Origin: Clostridium sp.
GTDB lineage: Bacteria; Bacillota; Clostridia; Clostridiales; Clostridiaceae
Direction of reading: 5' to 3'
NCBI RefSeq assembly: GCF_029267215.1
Contig: NZ_JARIDH010000064.1
Span: 1-46,353 of the forward strand
Length of the DNA: 46,353 nt
Shown: piece after piece, positions 27,546 to 38,956 of the stretch
How positions within the stretch are numbered: position 1 is the stretch's first letter
How the letters are laid out: the number at the start of each line of letters is the position of its first letter
Made by a program: the position numbers and the translations under genes
Notes under the pieces: model-generated
Told to the model about the DNA's origin: nothing
The model's database searches: none
Seen by the model: the letters and a program-made list of their open reading frames with translations, nothing else

Positions 27546-29339
27546 CTATATAACTCCATATTCTTTTAATAATTTTTCTATGTCAGTTCCTTTTACTTGT
27601 TTCATTAATACTCTCTTCAATAAAAATGGAAGATGAATTTTTGGTTTTTCACCATCTAATAGGCATGAACCAGCATTTAGTAAATAACGAATGTCATATC
27701 TTGATGCATATACCTCTGGCACTCCTTTTTCAACCCCAGTTAATACATAAACTGCCTCCATTGCTGTACGTCCTGAATATTCTATAGTAAAGACAGTATC
27801 TCTTCCTGGGTCATCTAAGGTTTCTGCAAATTGTCCAAGGAAAGCAAAGTTAACTGAGTTTTTAGGAACAACATATGGTCTATCTCCAAATTCACGTGGC
27901 ATAAATTGAGAAGTTATAAATGGCATCATTACAGGAATTGCTGTACAAGATTTAGAAAGTTCTTCAATCTCATTAACTGGAACTCCTATATGGAATAACC
28001 ATTCCTTTGTAATCTCTTTACCAGTACACTCTCTCATTGGCTTTTTAATATAATCACCATCAACATCTGAGAATAATCCATATATCCAAACAGCCACATC
28101 TTTTTCTGGTTGACCATAATATTGTTCTTGACGATTTATAGTCCAACTTAATAACCATGAAGAATCCACTGCTGTGACTATTCCCCCTGTTACAGTCTTT
28201 CCACCATATGGTGAACGTTTAGTTATTTTTTCAATATATTTTGGAACTCTTTCATCATGACAAGTTATTGTACAAGATTCCCAATTTGATTTTTCAGTAT
28301 CAGTACAAAATTTATCTGGATTTCCAAATTCATAGGATTGTTTGGCTATATTTCTCCACAATTCCCAGCATCCCTTCGGTTCTTTATTAAATGGAGCTGG
28401 AGTATTGTCATCTCCATATCCAGACCCTTCTGTCATGGATCCATTAGTTATAAATACTAAATCATTTTCTGATAAATCTACAGAAATATCTTTTCCATTT
28501 TTATCTTTAGCAACTATTTTCTTAGCTACTTTTTTGTCTAAAGTTATATCAAATTCTACATTTTCAACATGGACTCCATAATTAAACTTAGCCCCATTTT
28601 CTTCTAAGAATTTAACCATAGGTTTTACAAAGGAAGTATATTGGTCATGTCTTGAAAATTGTAAGGCTGAAAGTGTTGGTAATCCTCCAACATGGTGTAT
28701 AAATCTATTCATATATAATTTCATTTCTAAAGCACTATGCCAATTTTCAAAGGCAAACATAGTTCTCCATAATGTCCAAAAATCTGTATTTAAAAGTTCT
28801 TTAGAGAATATTTCTTCTATAGATTTATTTTGAAGTTCTTCATCTGTCATAAGAACAAACTCTGCTAATTCCCTAGCTAAATCCTGTCCAAGATTGAATT
28901 TACCATTGTCATATCTCTCTCCATTTTTATGAGTAATACGACAATTGCTATAGTTTGGATCATCATAATTTGTATAGAAAAAGTGGTCTAAAACTGACAT
29001 ACTAGGATCTTCAGTTGATGGAAGTGAACTAAATAAATCCCACAAAACTTCAAAATGATGTCCCATTTCACGTCCACCTCTAGCCACATAGCCTAGATTT
29101 TGAAGTACTTTTCCATCTAAAGAACCACCTGGAATATCCACCTGTTCAAAAAATGTTATCTTACTACCATCCATATGGGCATCTCTTATTAAAAAACATC
29201 CTGCTGCCAATGCCCCTATTCCAGTACCTATTAAATATGCACTTTTCTCCTCAATTCCTTTTGGTTTTCTAGTGTGAATTAGTGCATGGTAACTTCCATT
29301 TGTTAAAGTAAGTCTATCATCATGTGTTTTAATTCTCAT
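27546..29339 (-). CDS. ohyA: Oleate hydratase (FAD-dependent fatty acid double-bond hydratase)
   Basis: 597 aa, ATG 29339 behind AGAAGGG. The FAD dinucleotide-binding fold begins AYLIGTGIGALAAG (about 34-47). The hydratase signature GGREMGHHFE (88-97) supplies the catalytic Glu (E91), and the length fits the family (about 590 aa). It adds water to cis-9 double bonds of oleate and linoleate to form 10-hydroxy acids, acting on free fatty acids at the membrane; in Gram-positives this blunts the toxicity of host unsaturated fatty acids. A TetR regulator lies 354 bp upstream in the same direction and probably controls it. Confidence 0.95.
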   Translation of the reverse strand: MRIKTHDDRLTLTNGSYHALIHTRKPKGIEEKSAYLIGTGIGALAAGCFLIRDAHMDGSKITFFEQVDIPGGSLDGKVLQNLGYVARGGREMGHHFEVLWDLFSSLPSTEDPSMSVLDHFFYTNYDDPNYSNCRITHKNGERYDNGKFNLGQDLARELAEFVLMTDEELQNKSIEEIFSKELLNTDFWTLWRTMFAFENWHSALEMKLYMNRFIHHVGGLPTLSALQFSRHDQYTSFVKPMVKFLEENGAKFNYGVHVENVEFDITLDKKVAKKIVAKDKNGKDISVDLSENDLVFITNGSMTEGSGYGDDNTPAPFNKEPKGCWELWRNIAKQSYEFGNPDKFCTDTEKSNWESCTITCHDERVPKYIEKITKRSPYGGKTVTGGIVTAVDSSWLLSWTINRQEQYYGQPEKDVAVWIYGLFSDVDGDYIKKPMRECTGKEITKEWLFHIGVPVNEIEELSKSCTAIPVMMPFITSQFMPREFGDRPYVVPKNSVNFAFLGQFAETLDDPGRDTVFTIEYSGRTAMEAVYVLTGVEKGVPEVYASRYDIRYLLNAGSCLLDGEKPKIHLPFLLKRVLMKQVKGTDIEKLLKEYGVI

Positions 29340-29693
29340 AAAAATTCCCTTCTTTCATAAATCTAACAACAAAACTTAGCTTTTTTACACAACCCTTTAA
29401 TTAATTTTTATTATTCACTAAGATTTTATTTTTAACTACTAAATATTTTTTAAGTAGCTTCTTTAAATTCATAGTATGCTCTTTTCCAAAATATTTCATT
29501 AGATAATTAAGAAGAGTGTTCAAAAATCAGACACTTAAGTAAAAATGCCTAAAAGTAAACTACTCACCACTTAGCTAAAGCTTAAAGTAGAAGCTTCTTA
29601 AGCAATATACCTAATATTACAAATTTACTTAATATAACCCTGTTATTCTAACCTTTTTTAAAACTATTTAACCCTTTTATGATTATTCTTTTT
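29340..29693. other. Regulatory region upstream of oleate hydratase
   Basis: 354 bp without a gene. It contains a short inverted repeat AGTGT-N11-ACACT at 29515-29535 that is a candidate TetR operator, and AAGCTT-rich inverted repeats at about 29573-29612. No clear consensus promoter could be fixed. Confidence 0.4.
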
Positions 29694-30263
29694 CTAAATT
29701 TTATTTAGTTTTTCACTACGCTTAAGAGATAATTTTATATTTCCATCAAATAAATCCCCTATTCTTTTTATGGTTTTATCTGGCTCTTCTTTCATTCCAG
29801 AAGAAATCCATTGAACAACCATCTCTGTAAGTGCACATTGATAGAATTTAGCTATTAACTTCATATCTTCTTCTGAAGCATTAATTCCATAACTAATCTT
29901 CTTAACATATCTCTCCATCATATTTCCTGAAACATTATAAATATAGTTAACAAGTTCCTCTCTTTGCATTGAATTATATACATGATAAACTACCTTCTTA
30001 TTTTCTAAGGCAAATCTCGTTGCTAAAAGAAAACTGTCCTCCCAAGACATGGTATCATTATATTCATCTATAACACTTTGAAGCTCAGTTTGAAAAAGTT
30101 CAGATAAAAGTTCATAAATATCTGAATAATAATAGTAGAAAGTGTTTCTATTAATCCCACAAGCTAAAGCAATATCTTTTACAGTAATCTTATTTAGTGG
30201 TCTTTCATTTAATAAACTTATAAATACATTGCGAATCATTTTTTTAGTATATTGCTGAACCAA
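29694..30263 (-). CDS. TetR-family transcriptional regulator
   Basis: 189 aa, TTG start at 30263 with GGGGGAG at spacing 7. The N-terminal HTH (about 8-55) includes ITVKDIALACGINRNTFYYYYSD, a typical TetR recognition helix. The all-helical C-terminal part resembles the TetR_C ligand domain of the YcfQ/DhaS-like subgroup, with no recognised ligand residues. It is directly upstream of oleate hydratase in the same orientation, so a fatty-acid-responsive repressor is plausible (inference). Promoters are not clear. Confidence 0.88.
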   Translation of the reverse strand: MVQQYTKKMIRNVFISLLNERPLNKITVKDIALACGINRNTFYYYYSDIYELLSELFQTELQSVIDEYNDTMSWEDSFLLATRFALENKKVVYHVYNSMQREELVNYIYNVSGNMMERYVKKISYGINASEEDMKLIAKFYQCALTEMVVQWISSGMKEEPDKTIKRIGDLFDGNIKLSLKRSEKLNKI

Positions 30264-30338
30264 AAGAATCTCCCCCTTATAATTTCTATTAAGAAAATTA
30301 TACCATTAACTCTATATTTTTTTATAAAATGGATATTC

Positions 30339-30375
30339 AATAGAAACTCTCTGCGAAATTAAGTAGGTCTTATGG
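30339..30375. repeat. Fragment of palindromic element family B
   Basis: This 37-bp stretch (core CTGCGAAATTAAGTAG) is about 78% identical to 38901-38937 in the large palindrome at 38.8 kb. It lies just upstream of the TetR start with no matching left arm, so it is a truncated copy. Confidence 0.5.
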
Positions 30376-30430
30376 GATAGCTAAAATCAACAATCTCTTA
30401 AAACAGAACTTAACTTAAGGATTATAAATA

Positions 30431-30492
30431 AAAAAATTGGGCTGTATCAAAATATAATAGTAAAACTTATCTTGATACACGCCCATTTTTAT
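30431..30492 (-). terminator. Terminator of the GH63 gene, with family A-like ends
   Basis: AAAATTGGGCTGTATCAA (about 30433-30450) pairs with TTGATACACGCCCATTTTT (30472-30490) with one or two mismatches. GGGCTGTATCAAAA resembles the terminus of family A elements, and the loop contains TAAAACTTA, also found in their arms. Confidence 0.75.
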
Positions 30493-30534
30493 TTATGCTT
30501 TTTATTTGATTAAATAATTTATTACATTAACATG

Positions 30535-33716
<3,182 letters not shown>

Positions 33717-33851
33717 AAATAAATATATAAGGGTAGGAAAATTTGTCATGCCATCACTATATGACAGAACCTAGTATTACCAATGGTTTTAGCCATGACA
33801 TATTTGTTTTAAAGGTGACACTTCTCCTATGACCCTTATATTTATATATTT
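33717..33851. repeat. 135-bp imperfect palindrome downstream of the HNH gene
   Basis: Outer arms AAATATATAAGGGT (33721-33734) and ACCCTTATATTTATAT (33832-33847). A second pairing joins AGGAAAATTTGTCA (33736-33749) to TGACACTTCTCCT (33817-33829). The core holds CCAATGGTTTTAGCCATGACA (33780-33800) and a direct relation to AATATCAATGGTTATGA at 33631. It could be a structured 3' UTR or a mobile-element footprint. Confidence 0.5.
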
Positions 33852-33873
33852 AAATCCAATAATTTTAATCTGA

Positions 33874-34533
33874 CTATTCAATCTCTTTAATCTTAACATT
33901 TTTATATATCAAAGTTTTTAAATCTTCTTTACTTAACCAAGGTTTTCTTCTATGTATCATTCTATGACAATTAGAACAAACCATTATTATATCTTCCACA
34001 TTTGTTTTATCTCCCTCTTTCAATTCACTTACTGGTTTTATGTGATGCCCTTCTATAAAATCTTCTCCAATATCTCCATACATGTCCTTAAAATTAAATC
34101 CACAAATTTCACACTTTAAATCACCATATTTCTCTTTATATCTTTTCTTTGCTAATTTTATGACTAAATAATTTCTCTCTCTAGAAAGATGTTTTTTTAA
34201 TATTTTTCTTCCTTCACAAAAATAACAATCATCAATTGTTAAATCGATATGATTTTCATCATTAATATAATCTCTTAATCCCCAATGTCCTTTTCCTATT
34301 CCATCAACAGCATAAAAAATATCTCTTTTAGATTTATTATTTTTATATACTTCTGAATCACTTGAAAATCTTTCAATTGTTCCTCTTATTTGTGCTTTAG
34401 GGTTCTTTAATTTATTAAAATTCTCTATATTACCTCTGCTTTCTATCAATTCATAAAGTTCAGAATAAAGAGCAGGTCCATTCAATTCCTTCATAGCTTC
34501 TATAATTTCATTTAACCATATATTTTTTCTCAT
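33874..34533 (-). CDS. HNH endonuclease
   Basis: 219 aa, ATG 34533 behind AAGGAG. Residues 1-90 look like a winged-helix-type DNA-binding region (NEIIEAMKELNGPALYSELY), ending in GKGHWGLRDY. The C-terminal HNH fold has C141/C144 and C186/C189 zinc ligands, EGHHIKPVSEL with H163/H164, and NVEDIIMVCSNCHRMIH with N178 and H190: the metal site and all active-site residues are intact. This is the McrA-like organisation of restriction or defence nucleases. It follows the truncated PLD-like gene by about 58 bp and was probably its operon partner. Target specificity is unknown. Confidence 0.87.
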   Translation of the reverse strand: MRKNIWLNEIIEAMKELNGPALYSELYELIESRGNIENFNKLKNPKAQIRGTIERFSSDSEVYKNNKSKRDIFYAVDGIGKGHWGLRDYINDENHIDLTIDDCYFCEGRKILKKHLSRERNYLVIKLAKKRYKEKYGDLKCEICGFNFKDMYGDIGEDFIEGHHIKPVSELKEGDKTNVEDIIMVCSNCHRMIHRRKPWLSKEDLKTLIYKNVKIKEIE

Positions 34534-34591
34534 TTTCTTGACTCCTTAATTTTACTATTCTTATATCTATTAAATTCTAAAAGCTAACAAA

Positions 34592-34786
34592 TTATCTAAA
34601 GACACCTTCAATATTTTGTTTTTTCAATGCATATTTTTCTTTAATATCAATTAAAATATCTAAACCTTCTTTCGAAAAATATGCAGAAGCTATTTTTACC
34701 TTACTAACTTTATGTAAATTAAATAATTCATCCCTTAATGTATTTCCATTCTCAACTTTTGAATGCCAATAAAATGAACCCACCAT
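34592..34786 (-). pseudogene. Truncated PLD-like/NgoFVII-type nuclease gene (N-terminal fragment)
   Basis: 64 codons, ATG 34786 behind AAGGAGG. SKVKIASAYFSKEGLDIL and the following helix match the first strand-helix of phospholipase-D-like nuclease domains found in restriction and defence proteins. The HKD catalytic motif and everything after about residue 58 are absent, and the frame ends GVFR-stop just before the HNH gene. An internal deletion probably removed the rest. The intact promoter-proximal part could still be translated. It may alternatively be a tiny stand-alone protein, but the fragment reading is better. Confidence 0.6.
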
Positions 34787-34915
34787 TCTATCTCCTCCTT
34801 ATTTTTTATAAAAATTTATATATTTTAATTTTATACCTAATAAATAAAAAATTTCAATTTAAAGTAAAATTGTCATAAAAATTCACTTTATCCACTATAA
34901 AAATTTTTATATAAT

Positions 34916-34953
34916 AAAAACCACCTAAAAATATTATTTTAAGCGGTTTTTAT
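34916..34953 (-). terminator. Terminator of the DUF4041/GIY-YIG gene
   Basis: AAAAACC and CCTAAAA (34917-34931) pair with TTTTAAG and GGTTTTT (34939-34954) with one or two mismatches, followed by T-rich sequence on the minus strand. Confidence 0.7.
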
Positions 34954-34972
34954 TACTCATTTATATTATGTC

Positions 34973-36409
34973 TTACATAAGTTTACTTTGTTTGTATTCT
35001 AGAGCTTCAGCTAACTTAGTAAATTCTATTTTTCCATTCATTTTATCATTAACTGCTTTTTCTATATCAGCTAATTTAACATTGAAAAATTCTTTTCTTA
35101 GGTTAACTTTATTTACTCTATTCTCTGAAAAATGATTGTGTAATTCTTTTTCTAATGCCGGTGCATCCTCACTATAAATCATAGCATGTACATCAAATTT
35201 AAATGGAACTGATGCATCACTTAACTCCTTAATTCTTTCCATAGGATCTAATCTTCTTGTTAATCCTATTTTATAAATATCTTCACCAAATGAGCCTACA
35301 TTAGATATTACATACACATATCCTGATTTTGTTTTTTGAGCCATAGATTCTGCTCTCTGCATTTTTTCCTCAGCTTTTTTCAAACTTTCTTCTAATGATT
35401 TAATTTTTAATTCTAAATTATTTTTTTCCTCTTCATTGGCATCTTTTAGTTCAAGTCTTACTTTTTCTAAAGCTTTTTGATATATTATTTCTTCTTTTTC
35501 AGCTTCTTTTTCAAGTCTCATAATCTCAGCTTGAACTCTATTTTCTTCTTTTATTCTTTCTTTTATTTCTCTTTGTTCTTCGCGTTCTTCTTGTACCTTA
35601 ACTAAGTATTCATATTGCAACTGTAACTCATCAACTTTTAATTTATAATAATCTAAATTTATAGATAAATTATATACAATAATTAACTTATTTATTTGTT
35701 CTCTTGCAGTATCTAATCTCTTTCTACTATTAGCTATATTAGCAATAGTTAACTTACTTAGTATAGTGTCGCATTCATCATTAAATGCTCTTAAAACTAA
35801 TTTACAAATACTATTTTCAAGTTTATTTTTCTCTGAATTTTTCAGATTACTATCTAATAATGTATTTAATCCAGAATTTATTATTGCATTTCCTGATTTT
35901 ATAAATTCTTTTTGATTACTTCTATTTATTTTTAATTGTTCATTATATTCTTCTGATAACCTGTAATCATATTGTTTAGCAAATATTCCAACTTGAAATG
36001 TATATAATTCTTTTTCTAGTTCTTGATAACTTAGTATTTCTTTTGATATGCTAAGTTTTCCTGCAACCTCTTTAAGTTCATCATTTAAAGCAGCTATTCT
36101 TATTTGTAGCTTACCTTTTCCTTCTTCTAAGTTTACAATATCATTTAAATATTCATATTGGTTCTTAAAATCCTCAATTTTATTTAATTCAGAAACTTTT
36201 TCATCTCTAATATTTTTAAGTTCCTCTTCTCTTTTCTTCACTTCTTTTTCTAAATCTGAATTACTTAAATTTAACATTTCATTTTTCTTAAAATACTTAA
36301 ATAATATAATTGCCAATATTCCAGTAACTACACCACCAAATGGAATTATACTTAAAATAAAACTTAATACTATTAAAATAATAAACATCACTTTAATCTT
36401 TTTTTCCAT
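34973..36409 (-). CDS. Membrane-anchored coiled-coil protein with GIY-YIG (T5orf172/Mug113) domain, DUF4041
   Basis: 478 aa, ATG 36409 behind TTGGAGG. Two hydrophobic segments (about 6-40) are followed by coiled coil (about 48-125), a DUF4041-like helical middle (about 125-270), and a second long Lys/Glu coiled coil (about 270-355). The C-terminus (363-450) is a GIY-YIG domain: GYVYVI (363-368), YKIG (379-382), R392 and E440 in RKEFF, so the nuclease residues are present. Proteins of this build recur in phages and defence-rich islands. A role as a membrane-tethered nuclease in phage defence is my inference; here it neighbours HNH and PLD-type genes. Confidence 0.85.
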   Translation of the reverse strand: MEKKIKVMFIILIVLSFILSIIPFGGVVTGILAIILFKYFKKNEMLNLSNSDLEKEVKKREEELKNIRDEKVSELNKIEDFKNQYEYLNDIVNLEEGKGKLQIRIAALNDELKEVAGKLSISKEILSYQELEKELYTFQVGIFAKQYDYRLSEEYNEQLKINRSNQKEFIKSGNAIINSGLNTLLDSNLKNSEKNKLENSICKLVLRAFNDECDTILSKLTIANIANSRKRLDTAREQINKLIIVYNLSINLDYYKLKVDELQLQYEYLVKVQEEREEQREIKERIKEENRVQAEIMRLEKEAEKEEIIYQKALEKVRLELKDANEEEKNNLELKIKSLEESLKKAEEKMQRAESMAQKTKSGYVYVISNVGSFGEDIYKIGLTRRLDPMERIKELSDASVPFKFDVHAMIYSEDAPALEKELHNHFSENRVNKVNLRKEFFNVKLADIEKAVNDKMNGKIEFTKLAEALEYKQSKLM

Positions 36410-36708
36410 ATTCTTATTTCCTCCAATTTATTTATTCAATTTTAAAACACCCTTAATTTTAACTAAAATTTATGATACTTTAAATAAAACTTTTTAACAA
36501 ATTAACCCTCTTAAAAATATACAAGATTAATACTAATTTTATGTACACTATTTATGTAAAATATATTATTATACTAAACTCTATTTTAATTATGAAATCC
36601 TAAATAATATATTAAGACTCTGAACCTATAATATATTATCACTTGTAAATTCAAACTCTATAATATTGTATCTTTTTATTTTATTTTCTTCTCATTTTTT
36701 CACGCCAA
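36410..36708. other. Upstream region of the DUF4041 gene
   Basis: About 300 bp of AT-rich sequence with no reading frame. It should contain the promoter of the GIY-YIG gene; none is clear enough to place. Confidence 0.4.
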
Positions 36709-36747
36709 AAACCCTTCAAAGACTCTTTTCTTATGCCTTCAAAGGGT
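36709..36747 (-). terminator. Hairpin 3' of rlmD and the small pseudogene
   Basis: ACCCTT (36711-36716) pairs with AAGGGT (36742-36747), plus an AAG/CTT inner stem. T-runs flank it on both strands, so it may act in both directions. Confidence 0.55.
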
Positions 36748-36761
36748 ATTGTTTTTTCTTT

Positions 36762-36952
36762 TTATTTCCTTTTAACCAATCCTTTTTGAACCTCTTTTAT
36801 TTCGACTTTATTGGTTCCAGTTAAGCTTTCAAGGTATTTTTTCGAGTGTAATGTCTCTTTAACAATTTTCTTATTAATTTAGCTACATTCTCAGCAGTAG
36901 GCTGCTTCCAATCACTCTTCCTTTCACTTGAGTTCTTGGGCATCCCTTGCAT
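36762..36952 (-). pseudogene. Small gene of unknown function with a one-base frameshift
   Basis: From ATG 36952 the minus strand reads MPKNSSERKSDWKQPTAENV (from the second Met), then AKLI, and then meets an early stop. Restoring one base in the A-run near 36862-36868 joins it to a second frame reading KKIVKETLHSKKYLESLTG and KVEIKEVQKGLVKRK, ending TAA at 36762-36764. Both halves have protein-like, lysine-rich helical composition, so this is most likely a broken gene of about 63 codons. It starts about 30 bp after rlmD. I do not recognise the family. Confidence 0.55.
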
Positions 36953-36980
36953 GGAACGTGCTAATTACTTATCTTCGTCC

Positions 36981-38351
36981 TTATCTCTCCTCAATAAGTA
37001 AAGCTACGTTCTCAATATGGGCTGTGTTTGGGAACATATCAACTGGCTGCACTTCTAAGGTTTTGTAGCCATTCTCTTCTAATATTTGTAGGTCTCTTCC
37101 CAATGTACTTGGGTCACAGCTTACATATACTATTTTTTTAGCATTTATATTTGTTATGGCATCTAATAATTTTTTGTCGCATCCTTTTCTTGGTGGATCT
37201 ACAACTACTACATCAGCTTTTACGCCCTTATTTATTAAGTCAGGTATTACTACTTCTGATTCTCCAACAAAGAATTCCACATTTTCTACATTATTTTCTT
37301 TTGCATTTATCCATGCATTTTCTATGGCTTGTGGAATTATTTCTACTCCATAAACTTTTTTAGCCTTTTGTGATAGGAATAATGTTATTGTTCCTGTTCC
37401 ACAGTATGCATCAAATACCTCTTCATTTCCTGTAAGATTTGCATATTCTAGAGCCTTACCATATAAAACCTGAGTTTGAGTAGGATTTACTTGGAAGAAT
37501 GATAGTGGAGATATATTAAATCTAAAATCTCCTATGTAATCTGATATTGTATCTTCTCCCCATAAAGTTTTACTTTCTAATCCTAAAATAACATTAGTTT
37601 TCTTTGAATTTATATTTTGTATAATACTCTTTATTCCTTTTATATTTTTAACCATTAATTCAACAAATTCTTCTTTGTGAGGAAGATTTTTTCCATTTGT
37701 AACTAAGACAACCATAACTTCATTAGTAGTAAAACCTCTTCTTATCATAATATGTCTTACTATTCCCTTTTCATCATATTGTCCATCCACATTATATGGT
37801 CTTATATTAAATTTCTCTATCCACTCTCTAGTAAGTTTAACAACCTTATCTCCTATTTCATCTTGAATTAAACAAGATTCCATATCAATAATATCATGAC
37901 TTCTTGGAGCAAAGAATCCAATTTTAACCTCTCCATTAATTAATCCAATTGGAAGTTGAACCTTATTTCTATATCTCCAAGGCTCCTCCATTCCTAAAGG
38001 ATACTTAACAATGCTAGGATCTAATTTTCCAATCTTACTAACACAATCTTTTACTCTCTCCCATTTAAAATCTAGCTGAGCCTTGTAAGAAGCATGTTGC
38101 ATCTTACATCCTCCACATCTTTTATAAATAGAACAAGCAGGATTAACTCTCTCAGAAGAAGCTTCTAAAACTTCCAAAAGCTTTCCGTAAGCAAAGTTTT
38201 TATTAACCTTAACTATTTTAACTCTAACCTTCTCCCCAGTTAAAGCTCCTTCAATAAATATAGGAAACCTATCATCAATCTTAGCTATTCCTTCTCCCTC
38301 ATATCCTTGAGAAATTATATCAAAAATATATTCTTTATTCTTTTCAACCAT
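36981..38351 (-). CDS. rlmD: 23S rRNA (uracil-1939-C5)-methyltransferase RlmD-type (TrmA/RumA family)
   Basis: 456 aa, ATG 38351 behind AAGGGAG. N-terminal TRAM domain (about 1-60), then cysteines for a 4Fe-4S cluster (C73, C79, C82 and one in MESCLIQDE), then the Rossmann methyltransferase domain with [13 protein letters not shown] for SAM binding and VVDPPRKGC. The catalytic Cys is C412 in [14 protein letters not shown]. It methylates uracil in 23S rRNA. Clostridia often encode several paralogues with different target uridines (RlmD versus RlmCD-like), so the exact site is uncertain. Transcribed alone. Confidence 0.9.
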   Translation of the reverse strand: MVEKNKEYIFDIISQGYEGEGIAKIDDRFPIFIEGALTGEKVRVKIVKVNKNFAYGKLLEVLEASSERVNPACSIYKRCGGCKMQHASYKAQLDFKWERVKDCVSKIGKLDPSIVKYPLGMEEPWRYRNKVQLPIGLINGEVKIGFFAPRSHDIIDMESCLIQDEIGDKVVKLTREWIEKFNIRPYNVDGQYDEKGIVRHIMIRRGFTTNEVMVVLVTNGKNLPHKEEFVELMVKNIKGIKSIIQNINSKKTNVILGLESKTLWGEDTISDYIGDFRFNISPLSFFQVNPTQTQVLYGKALEYANLTGNEEVFDAYCGTGTITLFLSQKAKKVYGVEIIPQAIENAWINAKENNVENVEFFVGESEVVIPDLINKGVKADVVVVDPPRKGCDKKLLDAITNINAKKIVYVSCDPSTLGRDLQILEENGYKTLEVQPVDMFPNTAHIENVALLIEER

Positions 38352-38760
38352 GCAAAAAACTCCCTTATGTGTATTTTAACAATCTATCTTATGTTCATAA
38401 TCTAAAAACTAAATTTCAATTTTATAAACTTAAATTTCATTTTAATAATATTTTAACTCTTACTATTTTTAAATTACCAGTCAAATAAAAACTAAAAATT
38501 TATTATTTTCTATTCAATTAATAAATTTAACCTTCTAATATATAGATTTAAATTAGAACTAACTCTTAAAATCACGCTCTAACTAACTTATATAGCTTAT
38601 CATATGACATAAGCTTTTACAACGCATTATTCCTATACAATTATTCAAACCTAAATATAACCTTTATCCTTTTAACTTAGCTTACTATTTTCTTTTCTAT
38701 ATAGCACTATAAGAATATCCCACTTATTAACTATTATCCTAATAATAACTTAAAGACCTT
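38352..38760. other. Gene-free region upstream of rlmD
   Basis: About 400 bp, AT-rich. The only structure noted is an inverted repeat AGCTTAT-N8-ATAAGCT at 38594-38615. No reading frame supported. Confidence 0.4.
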
Positions 38761-38955
38761 ATTTATTTTTTAGATAAGGCGGAAAAATCACCTTAACGAG
38801 TAATTAGTATTTCATTATCTATATAAGAATAATAGCGTTAAGAAGCGAAGCTGTTTGACCTTAGGGAGTTCTTCGCTTTAGCTATTATTCTGAAATAGAT
38901 AATAGAAATACTTTGCGAAGTTAAGTAGATTTTGTAGTTTATCTAAAAAATAAAT
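38761..38955. repeat. Large palindromic element with 17-bp perfect terminal inverted repeats (family B)
   Basis: 195 bp, one base from the stop codon of the MocR-type gene. Terminal repeats ATTTATTTTTTAGATAA (38761-38777) and its exact complement (38939-38955). The interior pairs almost end to end: AGTATTTC with GAAATACT, ATTATCTAT with ATAGATAAT, AGAATAATAGC with GCTATTATTCT, and AGCGAAG with CTTCGCT. The result is a hairpin with about 75-bp arms. A fragment recurs at 30339-30375. It has MITE-like symmetry and no coding capacity. Confidence 0.8.
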
Positions 38956-38956
38956 A

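Noticed and set aside
29515-29535. Firm TetR operator for the oleate hydratase gene
   Set aside because: Arms are only five bases and no second copy exists near the TetR gene; kept as a possibility only.
36048-36497. 149-codon plus-strand frame opposite the DUF4041 gene
   Set aside because: Ser/Phe/Leu-rich product is what the complement of Lys/Glu coiled-coil codons gives; no start signals.
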